Shown here: piece after piece, positions 33,829 through 46,255 of the stretch
Position numbering within the stretch: the first letter of the stretch is position 1
Layout: each line of letters begins with the position of its first letter
Source of the DNA: Mytilus galloprovincialis
Lineage: Eukaryota; Mollusca; Bivalvia; Mytilida; Mytilidae
DNA: 64,000 nt
Direction: 5' to 3'
Assembly: GCF_965363235.1 (NCBI RefSeq)
Contig: NC_134843.1
Span: forward strand, 86,585,795 to 86,649,794
The notes under the pieces: model-generated
What the model saw: only the letters and a program-made list of their open reading frames with translations
Database searches by the model: none
Told to the model about the DNA's origin: nothing
Made by a program: the position numbers and the translations under genes

Positions 33829-36800
33829 CTATTTTCCAATACCATGTCCTGGTCCTGATTCAGGATATCTAAAAATTAAAAAAAAAATGCATAAATGTAT
33901 TCGAATGCGAATTCCTTTGATAGAAGAGTATGTCAAACTGCTCTTTCTTACAAAGCAGTTATCATTTTCTATGTAAAGGAAGAATACAATAGATCACAAT
34001 TTTTCAAATTGCAAGCGTTGATTCCAGACAGGTCAGTAGTTTAAACTTCTTTCCCTCGTTGAAACTGTTTGACTGCAAGCGTCATTATATTTCGTGAAAT
34101 TTCAACTGCAGCTACGGGATTAAAGAATATTGGAAATACTGCGGTAGTTAGGACATCGCGTTTTACCTATTATATGTAAGATTAATGGCATTGCAGTATA
34201 TAGTCTTAGCATTCATAATACATATGAAGTAAACGTTAAACAATATGGTTGTGTTTCTTCAATTTATATTACGGTAGTTGATTTAATTGTCTGTTGTCTC
34301 TTTCAGTATAATAAAACAATGTCCAATTGGATATTCGTAGAATAGTGAGACATTCATTGTCACCTCTGGTACAATTATCGGCCTCGGCTACGCCTCAGGG
34401 CAAATATTGCACCTCGGGGGACAATAAGATTACTATTACATTCATACACAGTCAATCAGTACTATTTATAACTACTTATACAAAGTAAAAAAACGTCGAT
34501 TAAACGATTTAAAAGCCAAGTAGAAAGGGATTCATATAAGTTGCAAAACGTGTTTCCCAATCCACTATAAATACATGTGTTTAAACTAAATTGCTCCTTC
34601 AAAGTCTGTAATTAAACAATTAAGAATAAGTTGTTTGAAATAAATTTTAATTCTGCTTATCCTTAAGAAAACGCGAACGAAAAATAGTAAAAAGAAATTA
34701 AATTTATTCCATCGTTTTTTTATTAGATTTTGTTGTATCATTGGCAATTATACCACATCTTCTTTTTTTATATTCATATATTGAAAACTCAGACAAATAA
34801 CACTTCTTGTCTGCAAATCTTTTATTCATTTATACTTTTACTAGCTGTAAATAATAGCAAACTAATACTTTCACGTATGCATTTCGATATATTTCATATA
34901 CTAGCGACATTTTATAATGTCTTGTCTCGTTCTTACATAGTGTACTTACGGTTTTTCACATATATATCGGAATGATGGATACTTGCAATCAGCATCGACC
35001 CAATTATAATTAATAGGGTGATAAATCGCCAAACAGTTTTCATTTCTGGCTCCTCCGGGTTCCCCTGGGCCCCAGTCATTATAATCTAAAGGAGCATCTG
35101 TGCCTGCCCATGTCCACGATCCTTCAACAACTTCATCATCTCCGCCAATCCAGTAACCTATACATATACAAGTATAACCCCAAAAAAAATAATTGATAAA
35201 AGCTCTCCGGATAAATAGAATTGTTATACATGAAAAGAATATTAAACTTTAATTACTTTTGTAAACATGTAACAAGGAATGAATTTATTGTAGTGTAATA
35301 AGAAACAAAAAAATAATTTACTGTTCATATATAATAAAAAAAAAAACATTATGAAAAGTTGAACATGATTTTAAAGACATCACAAAGTTGATTTAGCTGT
35401 AACATAAAATTTGTTATTTGTTCTCGTTTGAATTGGTTTAATTATGAAATCAACGACAAAAGGTTATACTTTTTAGAAAAATACACATTTGTCATGAAAT
35501 AAAAATTCCTCATTATACAATTTCCCGATGAAAAGATGTTTTTCTCTATTATTATTTCAACTTGAACACAAATTACAGGATAGTGTAGCACATTTCTTCC
35601 AACTTAAACATTTATTCTGGATTGTTTATAACAAAGTTTTGTTTTAAAAGAACTTCCTTTACACGGAAAACACAGTAACATACCTCGTAATTGAGGGGAT
35701 TTCTAATCGCGGTCCGTTCATTTGTTAATACACAATTTATTCCAATCAATCATTTGAAGACCAACTTATCCATCATGCTTCAAATAATTCACAGTATGTG
35801 ACAATAAATATCATTATATACTTCATATTAAAATGCTAAAGTTTAATTGGTTAATACTAGAGAGATATTTACTATAGCCCATGACTCTATTACCCTTCGC
35901 AAAGACCCTTGTCAAGTTCATCAACTTTGTGTTTTATCATGCCCGGATTTGTTGTTGTGTACACGATCGAGGTCTACTTTATCATTTAAAAAAAAATTGA
36001 AAAGATAGCAATAACAGAACATTCAATATAATAAATTTTTAAAAACACATATCTGAGAGGGTGAATAAGCAGATTTTCACCCCTCGAATTAACATTGTCA
36101 ACCTTGCATGTGCCTAGGTTAACAATATTTTATCGGGATAATAGTATTTTGATTGCATAAAAGTGTCTATTGATTTCCATAAAAAAAAAACATTTTTGGT
36201 GGCACAGAAGCTGAGTCTCTAATTCTCTAATTTTACATTGAAATATTAGAATTTCATTTGTATTAAGGCCAGTGTTTTTGACTCCTCTCTAGGCAACTCA
36301 TATGCATACGTTCCTTCAATCTGAAAATTACCCAATTTTTCTAATAGTATATCGTTTCGGACATTTATTGGTGCGACCTTACTATTTAATTTGTGATTCG
36401 GTTTGTTAACATTAGTTTTAAAAGCTCAATAATAAATAACATATGCGATTTTACGACATTTTATTATGCCTGTATTGTGCGGCGTTGAAAAGTGAAACAA
36501 GGGTTAACCATATAATTGACAGATTCGATCTATAAAAACTCTTTGTTATATACTAGTATGTAAAAACGATGAGAGGAATATATTTCAATCCATTATATGA
36601 AATCGAAAAGACCTAAAAAAAAACGATCCACTTGCTCAATTTCGCTTTCTTTTGATATCTTTATTTTGTATATGTCGGGTTAGATTACCTTCAGCAGTCC
36701 TTGTATGTCACCTCGATAGTTAATTAGATAGCGTCTAGATTAAAATACACACGAAATGCTGATACATTTTATCGAGCCCATGCATTGTAAGTTGTTTATT

Positions 36801-39800
36801 CTAGGTGTAATACCACCAAATCATGGTACGTCACATCCGGTTGTATGCGAAAGTAGGTCGAAAAAATTATTCCCTTGAATTTGACAGTTGTAGGTAATCA
36901 ATCCTACATTTTATTGCAGTAAAACTATTTCTGTGTCATAAACATATGTCTTGGGTGTTTCAAAACACCATTATTTTTTATTTGGGATTTCTATAGAAAA
37001 TTTTGTAATCTTGAGGTTACATGGTGACTAAACCTTGTACACAGATAAAATAAGGGGTGAAATTTGATTGGTTAACTTCCAATGATGGTTATTTTCTTAA
37101 ATGCAATGAAATGTTATGTGAGTTTTTTTCTATAGAACTGGACAGGATAAAACTTTACTCATGCCAAGTATTTCTTTATTTGAAACAAAGATAAATTCTG
37201 CACATTTTTTTGAAAAGTGCAAATTTAACAAAGACTAAAAGGTCCGAGTACACAGTTATTTCGTAGTGCATTTCTTTTAGACAATAAATGAAAATTAAAA
37301 AAATCCCACCTTCGCTTTCTCAATAATATTTTTACAGTGTGTTGTACTACTTTTGGGACAAATTATATCAAACTTATAGAAAACTTCATCAGCTCTAACT
37401 CAAAATATGGACAATTTTATGTTAAGGGGGTCTTGAAATCTTTTGACAGCTTCCGAAGTGCTAATTTTTTACCTTTTTCAGCTAGACCTAATCACTAATT
37501 TACATTAATATTTATGATCTAATTTTTTTTACAGTGTCATTTCAACCCCCAACTTGCTTTATGAGGCATAAAACATGGAGAAATAAATTTGGAAGGGGTA
37601 TAACCAAAATTGGCAAGTAACACACTGTCCACACTAAGGACTATATTCGTGGACAACGAAATTCAAAGGACGATAACTGTGTACTCGGACCTAATAGGAT
37701 AGAAAAAGTTGACCAATCTTAATAAAACTTGGTATGACTAAAGCTTAATATATTATAACACTGCTTACAAGGTTTCATAGCAATAGGATATATATTATAG
37801 ACAATATGATTAATTCTATATTCAACTTTGCGTGTTAAATTTAGACGTTAAAATTGAGAAATTTCAACTATCAACATTTGGGGCTTTTAAGATTTAAATA
37901 TTGCAAAAAAATACTTTTAAAATGCCTTAATATATGATATATCATGTATTTAAAGCAATAGAGTACTCATTTGATATATCAGACTTAGCATAATTATTCA
38001 AAAGTCAAATTTATATGAGCCTGTGCCTAAAAACGGAGGTTTTCCAATGAAGGGGGGCCTTACATAAAGATGTAATATTTTCCAGCAATTTTAAATTTGT
38101 GAAGCTTTTTGATTATAAATAATCCTTACATATGTATTGAATATACTTTAAATGGAAAGAAAACTTACAAATAACATATCATATTAGTTTAAAAGGGTCT
38201 TAGGCCAAGTAAGACTAAAAATAATTTAAGGTCAATTTAGGCCGTAGCACATATTTACATTTAAAAATGCATATTGAAGCTATAGGAAATAAAAATTTGT
38301 GTCTTTTCTATCATTTCTATACTCAGGTGACATGATACAATAAATCTGAGCACAAAAAGGCTCTTACATTCAACTTTTTTACCAGACAGTATGGTCTGAT
38401 ACAATGATTTTTCACTTTTTAGTGAAAAACTTGCATGCAATTTTAGTCTCAACAGGCTTTTATTTGAACCACATGCTATCCTACAGAAGTAAAGAAAGAT
38501 ATTATGTGAAATGAAACAGGTACAAAAGACATTGTTAAGTGCTTTTTATACAAATTTAGTGAGGGCTTTATTGTGGACTTCAACTTTTATGTGCCATGCT
38601 CCTCACATTTAACTTGATCCAAACAGGGCGTTAGACGAGGGTCATTTATACAACACATTTTGCTCATATTGTCTGAGATAATCTTCTTCTCTGTAGATTC
38701 AGAGTTCACAAATGAGTAATAAAACTGGATTAAAGCATAGAAACACAAAAATTGACACATGAAAACATGTCAGATAGAAAGTCAAAATGCCACTTATGCA
38801 TCAACATTGAAAAAGCTATGAAATGCTTATTTTGACCATATAATGCCAAAATTGGTCATTTTTGCAGAAATTCTATCAAAAAAAAGTTTAAATCCTTTAG
38901 TTTTATGCTATTTGACAAATTGATACCATCAAATCATTCAGGGAAGTTGCCAAAGTACAGATTCTATATTTCCTGATTTCACCTCTTAGGTCCGAGTACA
39001 CAGTTATTTCGTAGTGCATTTCTTTTAGACAATAAATGAAAATTAAAAAAATCCCACCTGCGCTTTCTCAATAATATTTTTACAGTGTGTTGTACTACTT
39101 TTGGGACAAATTATATCAAACTTATAGAAAACTTCATCAGCTCTAACTCAAAATATGGACAATTTTATGTTAAGGGGGTCTTGAAATCTTTTGACAGCTT
39201 CCGAAGTGCTAATTTTTGACCTTTTTCAGCTAGACCTAATCACTACTTTACATTAATATTTATGATCCAATTTTTTTTACAGTGTCATTTCAACCCCCAA
39301 CTTGCTTTATGAGGCATAAAACATGGAGAAATAAATTTGGAAGGGGTATAACAAAAATTGGCAAGTAACACACTGTCCACACTAAGGACTATATTCGTGG
39401 ACAACGAAAATCAAAGGACGATAACTGTGTACTCGGACCAAAAGGGGAAAATCAATGGTGGTATTACACCTAATAGACTTTTTTAATATGGAAATACGGT
39501 TAAGTATGTTATAAATAAAATTTGAGAATTTGAGTTTAATCGGTGAACATTAATTTTACAGTTAATGCCCTTTTTAAAACAAAATGGTTTTTTTTTTATT
39601 TTTATCAAGCAGATAAATTGAAAATTCCCATTTACATTTTTGACCTTTTAAGAGACGGTATAAATTAGTTTATACATCTACAAGGAAACTTTATAGATTA
39701 GAAACCCTTAAATATTAAATACTCCTTCCTTTTAAAGACTTACTGTGTCCAAACGCAGCTGCAAAATATCTGAGGTAGGCATTCTCCGCAGCCGTTAGAA

Positions 39801-42800
39801 CTGAAGCTAACTCAGCTCCATGGCTTCTACAGGAACTCTTTTTTTCAAAAGAAGATTGTACTCATATCAATAGAAATTTTTAAAAAATACCTTGCACAAT
39901 AGTGAATAACATAAAAAAAAAAAACACACAATGATATCTCATTGAATAGGAGTAAATGGTCATAATTCATAAATAAGGTATTAATCTAACTCATACTTCA
40001 ATTGAGTTACATGATGGAAAGTTAATCTCAGAGTCAGAGTTTCCTCAATCATTTGAATTTATTCAATATGAAAATAAAGCAATTTAAATAGTTACTAGGA
40101 GGCGTAATGATTAATTCGGAGATGTATAGACAATTTCGATAAAACTACACACATTCAGAAATATGTTTTGAAAAATAATTTATAATTGATAATGAGACGT
40201 AACTATCCACATTAGTTCGGAATACCCGATGATAAGCAATAATACTAGAAACAATATAGGTCCCTGTATGGCCTCAACAATCATACCGTATACTGAACTA
40301 TAAATAGCATCATCAAAATATGTCAATGCAAATACTTATTAACTGCATATAGTTTGTTCAGTTGTTGACTCTGAATCTTTCTTGGAATTTTTTCATTTAA
40401 GAGATCTTGTCTTAGAATAATGTCAAAAGAAGACTTAAAAAATAAGACACAAGAATGTGTACAGAGTACACCGATACCTCACTCACACTGTAATTTTTTA
40501 AAATTCAGTGGACCGTGAAAATGGGGTTAAAGTCTTATTTGGTATTAATATTAGAAAGATGATATCATAACGAACATGTGTATTAACGTTCAAGTTGATT
40601 GGACTTTAACTTCACCTTAAACTACCTTTTACATGAAACGGGACAGACAATGGACGGACGCACAGAACAAAAGGTGGATCATAAAAAGATATCAGAGAAC
40701 GAAAATAGTATTAAAGGGATTTTTAGATCTTACAGAAAATTAATAAATAATTTATGCAAGCTATACTTTATTGTTGTTTAAACATTGGTAGACATTATAT
40801 TCGTGATTATTTTGGACCGAGCAATATTGAGGGCCAAGGTAACACGAATATAATACCTACCCACGTAAAAACTACAATAAAGTATAGCTTGCATCAATTA
40901 TTTAGATTCTGATTAGTGCAATTAAGGTAATTTCTATGTCTGATGTGTATAAGTATAGCGTGCTTGTGTATGCTCTTCCCTGAACCTCCCTTTTTTGTAA
41001 ACAAGCAAACGACTGGCATTGTGATTTTAAGAAGAAGGTGTTTGAACAGCCAGAATGAACTGTTGTCGTATCTATGTCAAATATGTCTATTTCGAATTGC
41101 AACACATTACAGTCATGATAAATAAAGTAGCAACACTATGTGCATCATTTAAGAGTTTGGAAGTGTTTTATGTTGATGAAATCATGATAAATGAAGTAGT
41201 AACAATATGTGCATCATTTAAAAGTTTGGAAGTGTTTTACGTTAATGAAATATATTAGATACATGACATTTTAATAAAATTCATTATTCAAAAGTAGTCA
41301 ATATACGTATGTGCAAACAGTTCTTTTTTTAATTTAGAGCATGGTTTTTTTACAAAGCTAAAGAAGCACGTCATATTAGAATTCCTCTCGAAAGGATCTA
41401 TTTGTGTATCATGTTTTATTTTAGTGCCAATAACTGGAGGATGACAACTCTTAACATTTTTAATTTACTTTTTATCAGTTTTCACCCAAACATATGTTTG
41501 TACCTAGAAAAAATATTATGTTTTCTGACAAATATTTGACATTTTCAAAATCTGATTGGTGGTCATCTATTTTGTGATATTCTAAATATAAATTCAGTGG
41601 CCTTTATTTTTCCTTTATCTCGTCAGATTTAATACATTATTGTCAGTGTTTTTGCATTTTTGTCTCATTTTATAATCAAATTTTGAACTTACCGCTGCTG
41701 AATGCCATGGTAATGTCGTAGTACTAAACCAGTAACAGGTTTTCTCATAATGCTGCCATCCGAGTTGACACTCACTCGAAACATCTAAATACATATATGA
41801 AAGGTGAAGTAAATTATAAAAGACGTTTGCCGAAGACTTTGTGTATCACATTTTACACTAGAAATATATTAGATTTATGAATTAGATTTAAAAATCTTAA
41901 AAGACAATAAAAATGATATTGAGCTTCTGTCGTGTGACAATGAAGAATTAATGCCGTTTTAATATTGTTACAATTTTTTTTACTATTTGTGGTATTGATT
42001 CTTTATTGGTGTCTATTTGTTATCATTACATGCAATGTTCCATAAATTTGTCAATGATTGTTTTGGTGACGTATTTGTTTACGTATTCTTATGACAAATT
42101 TCAACCGGCACTTGCAGAGAAGCACTCAAGGCATGTTTCAGTGGGCGAACTGGTTACAAAACATTTCCTCCCTTGTAAACAGTGACTAGAGGTAATCGGT
42201 AAAAAAAAAACGGATGATGCTGTAATTGTTTAGCTTGTTTAAAATGAGCTAGCATAAACGAACTTAGACGTGCCAACATAATGTGAATATGATAACGAAT
42301 CAGGTAAATTATTTCTTGTTAAGTTTATCACCTCATCGTATAATCATATGATAGGTAAATGCGTGAATTTTCGATTTTCAGTGTCGTCAGGGATCAAACT
42401 TGTAATCATGCCATCCTTTCATTATTTTTTTTAAATACTATCCAATGGTCGGAACACCTTGATTTTCTCCCAATTTGTAAAGTTGATTATGTTGCATGAT
42501 ATATATTTTTATCGGGGAAAAAAATTGATATGCAGCAAAGATTGGCAGTTTTTAATTTGTGTTGCTATGTGAAATAATGGGAGGTAAATTAATGTATAAG
42601 AAGTCGCGCTTTTTCAAATAGTAAACAATTTAATTCAGATGCATAGTATTTTGCCAAATGATAAAGAATATCGTAGAAACTTACTAGAAATTCATCTAAT
42701 TTATAAAATATATACAACATGACATACTGAAATCTGAAAAGGGGTAAAACCACTTTACCTTGAACAAATTCAGTTAAAAAAAAGGGGGGTAGTGAAAATG

Positions 42801-45042
42801 CTACGAAATTTAGATTATATTTATCGGGGTCTACAACCAAAAGATGATAGGACATGCAACTAACTACTTTTTCAAGTTGATCGTAAAGTAAAATGGCTGG
42901 GTTTTTTGGGGTTGTTTTTAGCATCTCTGTTCAAACGTACGTTGGTCTAATATTTTCAGGTTCTCTTTGGATTGCCAAATAATATTATAATCACCTAATT
43001 GAATGTTCAAATTATTTTGCAGTGATGTTCTGTATGGAAGGAAGACTGTCATAAAATCCAACAGTTCCGGATGGCCCGTTAAACTAATTGCTTAACATCA
43101 ATAACGATGTAAGATTCAAGTGTCTGATCCAGCAAAAGTTTAGCCAGATTTTCCACACTAGACAGTGTCTGGCATTGACAGGATATCAAACGGATGTTTT
43201 ATGGAATGATTCTCACGTACATATGACAATCATATGTATAGGAATGTGGAGCTAGACTCTTTCATGCAACAATTTTTAATTTCCAATATAAACTCCGAAA
43301 AGACAGCAGCATAGAAATGTACATCAATGAGAAACATTCTTTGTGAATAAAATCCTTCCAAAACTTAAATGTGTAATTAGTGTTGCATTATTTATCAGTA
43401 GAGATAATTAGATACCAGTCAGATTGCACAACTGAAGGTTTTTGTTGGAAATGTTTTGTAAATCTTGGCTGTTTTGCAAGACAAGCTTGGCTGTGCAGGT
43501 TGCTCGGCCGACCTTTTCGTATGAGACAATATTTTGTTTATTACTAGTATATACTAAATCACTGACCCAAGACTGGAGCGGGCCCCCTTTTAGGTAGTTA
43601 GTGCGAATCACCTTGGGTTTCAACCATTACATGCCAAACCGGGGGAGGGGGAAGGTTTTTTCATAATAATAATACATTGAGATTTAACATATACTTTCCT
43701 ATATGTAGTGTTTGTTTTAAAGAATTGCCAACAAAATTCCTCAAATTTGTGATCATAATATTGTTTTAGAAAAACACCTTACCCCCTGTACTTCATAAAA
43801 GTGCAAAGTCTTCTTCAACACACGTGCATGGTTAATTCGGATCACGTTTTTTCTATTCCGATATTATAAGAATTCGAAGGTTCATATCATTTACAATATC
43901 ATTCAACATTTTTCTGGGATTTTTTTTTTACTACCAACGTTTAACCTCGAGGTTACATTGTAGTAAAAGAAAATCCAATATAAACGTTGAATGTAAATGA
44001 TATGAACCTTTAAAGTGTTATATTATAGGACTCATGTTTTTCAAATATAATGTGTTGATCAATTATGTTATGATGAGTTTAATAAACTTCACATTAGGTT
44101 ATTTGTCACGTATATTGATTACATTATATCGAGTTGTCCCAACGATACACTTGTCGGTGTGCTCGATCATACGAATTTGCCGACATTCATATAGACAAAA
44201 TGACCCAACTTTGAAAAATTCTTGTGACAAAACTACATTTCGGAACACGTTAAAAATTCAATACTCAGAAAGCTGCATCATTAGGGTTTGATATATATAT
44301 TTTTCAAAAAAAAAAGATAAATATGCAGTCAAATCTGGCAGTTTTTTACACACCCCTATGTTGAACAATAGATTGTTCAATTAACAGCATGTTTGGCAAT
44401 TAAAAATTCATATATTAACAAATTTAGCTTTAACATATACTTTACTTATAGTGGTTGTATAAAAGTTATATAATGGTTTTGTGTTTTGAGAGATATTCAT
44501 CCCTATGCATATCGGTTTTTATGCGTAAATTGTCTCTCCTTTTTTCTACCTTTTCTATCTCTTTTATAAGAAGAGTGATTTTTCTATTGTTCTAGTGTCA
44601 CTGGAAATCCGACTGCGTGTTGTTGCTGATGAAGAAAGAAACAAAATGTTTAGTTTTGATTTTTTCACTAGCTATAATGGAGACAGGAATTAAACTCCTT
44701 GCAGTACATTACATGTATATGTATATGGATTTTACGAGCAAACCCATTCCAAACAATACAAAAAAAGTCAAATTGGCTAGACTAGACCAGTATGCAGGAC
44801 ATCCGCTCTTCTAAATATGACTCGAACTTCTTTTGAACAGAGTTTTACTGTGCGTATTGCTGTTTGGTGAATGTTTTTTCTATATTGGTTAGAAGTAAAG
44901 GGATAGGGTTGAGATGTCAAAAAACATTTAACTCCGCCGCATTTTTTGTATCCGTACCAAGTCAAGAGCCTTTGGCCTTTTCAAACATATCATTCTTACC
45001 TGAAAGGAGGAAGAAAATCCCAAACAGTACAGCGAGAGTCAT
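33829..45042 (-). CDS. Secreted C-type lectin CTL-B (five exons, 158 aa)
   Basis: Five exons join in phase to 477 nt: 45042-45000, 41784-41693, 39837-39744, 35157-34950, 33868-33829, all with GT-AG introns. Exon 1 encodes a signal peptide (MTLAVLFGIFFLLSG). The rest is one C-type lectin domain with six cysteines: SSEC, KTCYW, SSCRSHGAEL, NENCLAIY, DADCKY and YICEKP. It contains the fold landmark YWIGGDDEV...WTWAGTD. The sugar/calcium motif is EPG in place of EPN or QPD, and the usual WND is WVD, so binding specificity cannot be assumed. The last exon adds a short tail, YPESGPGHGIGK. AATAAA lies at 33817-33822. No lesion is seen. It is divergent from TLR-B. Intron 3 (4586 bp) holds the 36802-39472 element. 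Probable role: secreted pattern recognition. Confidence 0.88.
35158..36801. other. CTL-B intron 3, 5'-element flank
   Basis: AT-rich intron sequence without coding signals or clear repeats apart from homopolymer runs. It is much longer than the matching CTL-A intron even without the 2.67-kb element. Confidence 0.4.
37241..37691. mobile_element. 451-bp MITE, copy 1
   Basis: Bounded by perfect 19-bp inverted repeats (GGTCCGAGTACACAGTTAT and its complement). By eye it differs from the copy at 38989-39439 at six of 451 positions with no indels, so the two are young relative to each other. No coding. Target duplication is not clear. Confidence 0.88.
38989..39439. mobile_element. 451-bp MITE, copy 2
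   Basis: Same length, orientation and 19-bp inverted ends as 37241-37691, about 98.7 percent identical by counting. It ends only 33 bp before the right terminus of the host element. Confidence 0.88.
40560..40690 (+). repeat. Dispersed repeat (TTCAAGTTGATTGGACTT family), copy 1
   Basis: GAACATGTGTATTAA, TTCAAGTTGATTGGACTT, AACTTCA, AAACTACC and GGACAGACAATGGACGGACG match the order of blocks at 61865-62000. I recall this as a common bivalve repeat. It lies in CTL-B intron 2. Confidence 0.65.
40754..40894. repeat. Foldback element, 141 bp
   Basis: The left arm ATGCAAGCTATACTTTATTG is exactly inverted at the right end. A second inner match is GGTAGACATTATATTCGTG against CACGAATATAATACCTACC. Total arm length is about 50 bp with a small spacer. 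It lies in CTL-B intron 2 with no coding. Confidence 0.85.
41115..41252. repeat. Two-copy 69-bp tandem duplication
   Basis: Units start ATGATAAATAAAGTAGCAAC (41115) and ATGATAAATGAAGTAGTAAC (41184). Both contain ATGTGCATCATTTAA, AGTTTGGAAGTGTTTTA and a terminal GATGAAAT/AATGAAAT. A few mismatches. Confidence 0.85.
41785..44999. other. CTL-B intron 1
   Basis: 3.2 kb of AT-rich intron. It holds the foldback at 43877-44010 and an unrecognised 111-codon open stretch at 42589-42924 (minus) with hydrophobic, low-complexity composition. Nothing else is supported. Confidence 0.5.
43877..44010. repeat. Foldback element with central XhoI-like palindrome
   Basis: AAGGTTCATATCATTTACA (43877) is inverted at the right end (TGTAAATGATATGAACCTT, to 44010), with inner AACGTTTA/TAAACGTT matches. 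A perfect 14-bp palindrome TAACCTCGAGGTTA is at 43942-43955. Confidence 0.8.
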
Positions 45043-45194
45043 GACAGAAGTCGACAAGCTTAGTTAAGCGATAAGAATACATATATAGATGACTGGTTTG
45101 ACTTGTATATAATATATATAGGCTTTGTTTGATTAGTGAAATCAAGTATTCTGTTTTACATGTTTGTCTGGAATTACTTATTTTATACTTTCAA

Positions 45195-45440
45195 CTGACT
45201 AATTGTTCTCGCGGAAGTGTGCTCGTCTGGAGTGCTAGAGGTCGAGTGTAAGACTGAGTCAAAATATGAAATGGAAGCAAATATTGTATTTTGTAGCATG
45301 AACAATTACTACTGGTTTGCTTCGGATTTAGACTAATGTGTCTTGGTTTTGAGATAACCTCGCGACTGTTATCTCGTGAAAAAGTCCGTTCAAAATTTGA
45401 CTTATTCGACTGCAGAAATGTTTTTGTAAATTATTACAGA
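45195..45440 (+). repeat. Degenerate tRNA-derived SINE
   Basis: AGTGTGCTCGTCTGGAGTGCTAGAGGTCGAGTGTAAGACTG-type order (in pieces: GTGTGCTCGTCTGGAGTGC, then GAGGTCGAG) resembles a decayed tRNA-like head with A- and B-box remnants. It is followed by TAATGTGTCTTGG and GCGACTGTTATCTCGTG, which I recall from mussel SINE bodies. Identification is from memory. Confidence 0.5.
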
Positions 45441-45919
45441 CGTTATGAAGATATATGTAGTAGCGTAAACAGACAACAATCAACTAATCTTTAAATTTTA
45501 TTATAACAATATGGTATTTGAATTAACAACTGATAATTTAAAGCCACCTCGTTGTGAAAAAGCCATACATCATCAATTAAAGTTGGAAGGGAGATAAACT
45601 TTCATAAGAATCATACAATTCAAAAATGCAATAAAAATGGAACATAAACCATTAAAAGGTTTGGTTAATGGAAATGCAAGTATATCTTTTTTTTTGTCTG
45701 TGTGGGTTGGTTACTTTATTGGGATTATCTGTAAAGTTCTCTGTTTCTTGGTAAACTTAATAAACGAAAACGAAAAAATATGGTGCGTTGATTCATTGCA
45801 TAAAATCCATAAACGTGAACATCCGATTTTATTTATTTGTACCAAAAAGGCAAGTGAAAGACATGAATCAAATCCTTTTCGGAAAATGTAATTCAATTAG
45901 CCTGCTATTGGTTGGTTTC

Positions 45920-46015
45920 GTTTTCATGAGCGTCACTGATGAGTCTTGAGTAGACGAAACGCGCGTCTGGCGTATTAAATTATAATCAATGTACCTTTGA
46001 TAACTATTGTTCATG
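45920..46015 (+). repeat. Dispersed repeat (GACGAAACGCGCGTCTGGC core), copy
   Basis: The blocks GAGCGTCACTGATGAGTCTT, AGACGAAACGCGCGTCTGGC, GTATTAAATTATAA and GTACCTTTGATAACTATT occur in order. Relatives lie at 50965-51150, at 60700-60890 and, inverted, at 21640-21760. It is a hallmark interspersed repeat of mussels by my recollection. Confidence 0.75.
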
Positions 46016-46044
46016 CGTCGTTAAATAAAATGAATTTGATGCGA

Positions 46045-46255
46045 CTACCATACAACTGAGAGGTTTAGTGCTGTAAAACTACCAGGTTTAATCCACCATT
46101 TTCTACGTTGAGAATGTCTGTACCAAGTCAAGAATATAACAGTTGTTTTCCATTCGTTTGATGTATTTAATCATTTGATTTTGCCATTTGATTAGGGACT
46201 TTCCGTTTTGAATTTTCTTCGGAGTTCAGTATTTTTGTTATTTTACCTTTTACAT
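46045..46255 (-). repeat. Dispersed repeat (ACTGAACTCCGAGGAAAAT family), copy 3, inverted
   Basis: In reverse orientation it carries the same blocks as 22640-22990: CCAGGTTTAATCCACCATTT, GTACCAAGTCA, GTTGTTTTCCATTCGTTTGA, GATTAGGGACTTTCCG and CTTCGGAGTTCAGTATTTTT. Head-to-tail beside the 45920 repeat. Confidence 0.8.

Larger units (their letters stand above)
36802..39472. mobile_element. 2.67-kb composite TIR element in CTL-B intron
   Basis: The left end TAGGTGTAATACCACCA (36802-36818) is exactly inverted at 39456-39472. The interior has no long open frame. It contains two 451-bp MITEs (37241-37691, 38989-39439), so the element itself is about 1.77 kb. The left 130 bp (TACGTCACAT, GTATGCGAAA, TTTGACAGTTGTAGGTA) recur inverted at 51173-51307. 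It is a non-autonomous DNA transposon. The matching intron of CTL-A lacks it. Confidence 0.8.

Noticed and set aside
42589-42924. 111-codon open stretch in CTL-B intron 1
   Set aside because: Phe/Leu/Tyr-rich composition and intronic position on the same strand as CTL-B; probably a repeat remnant or chance.
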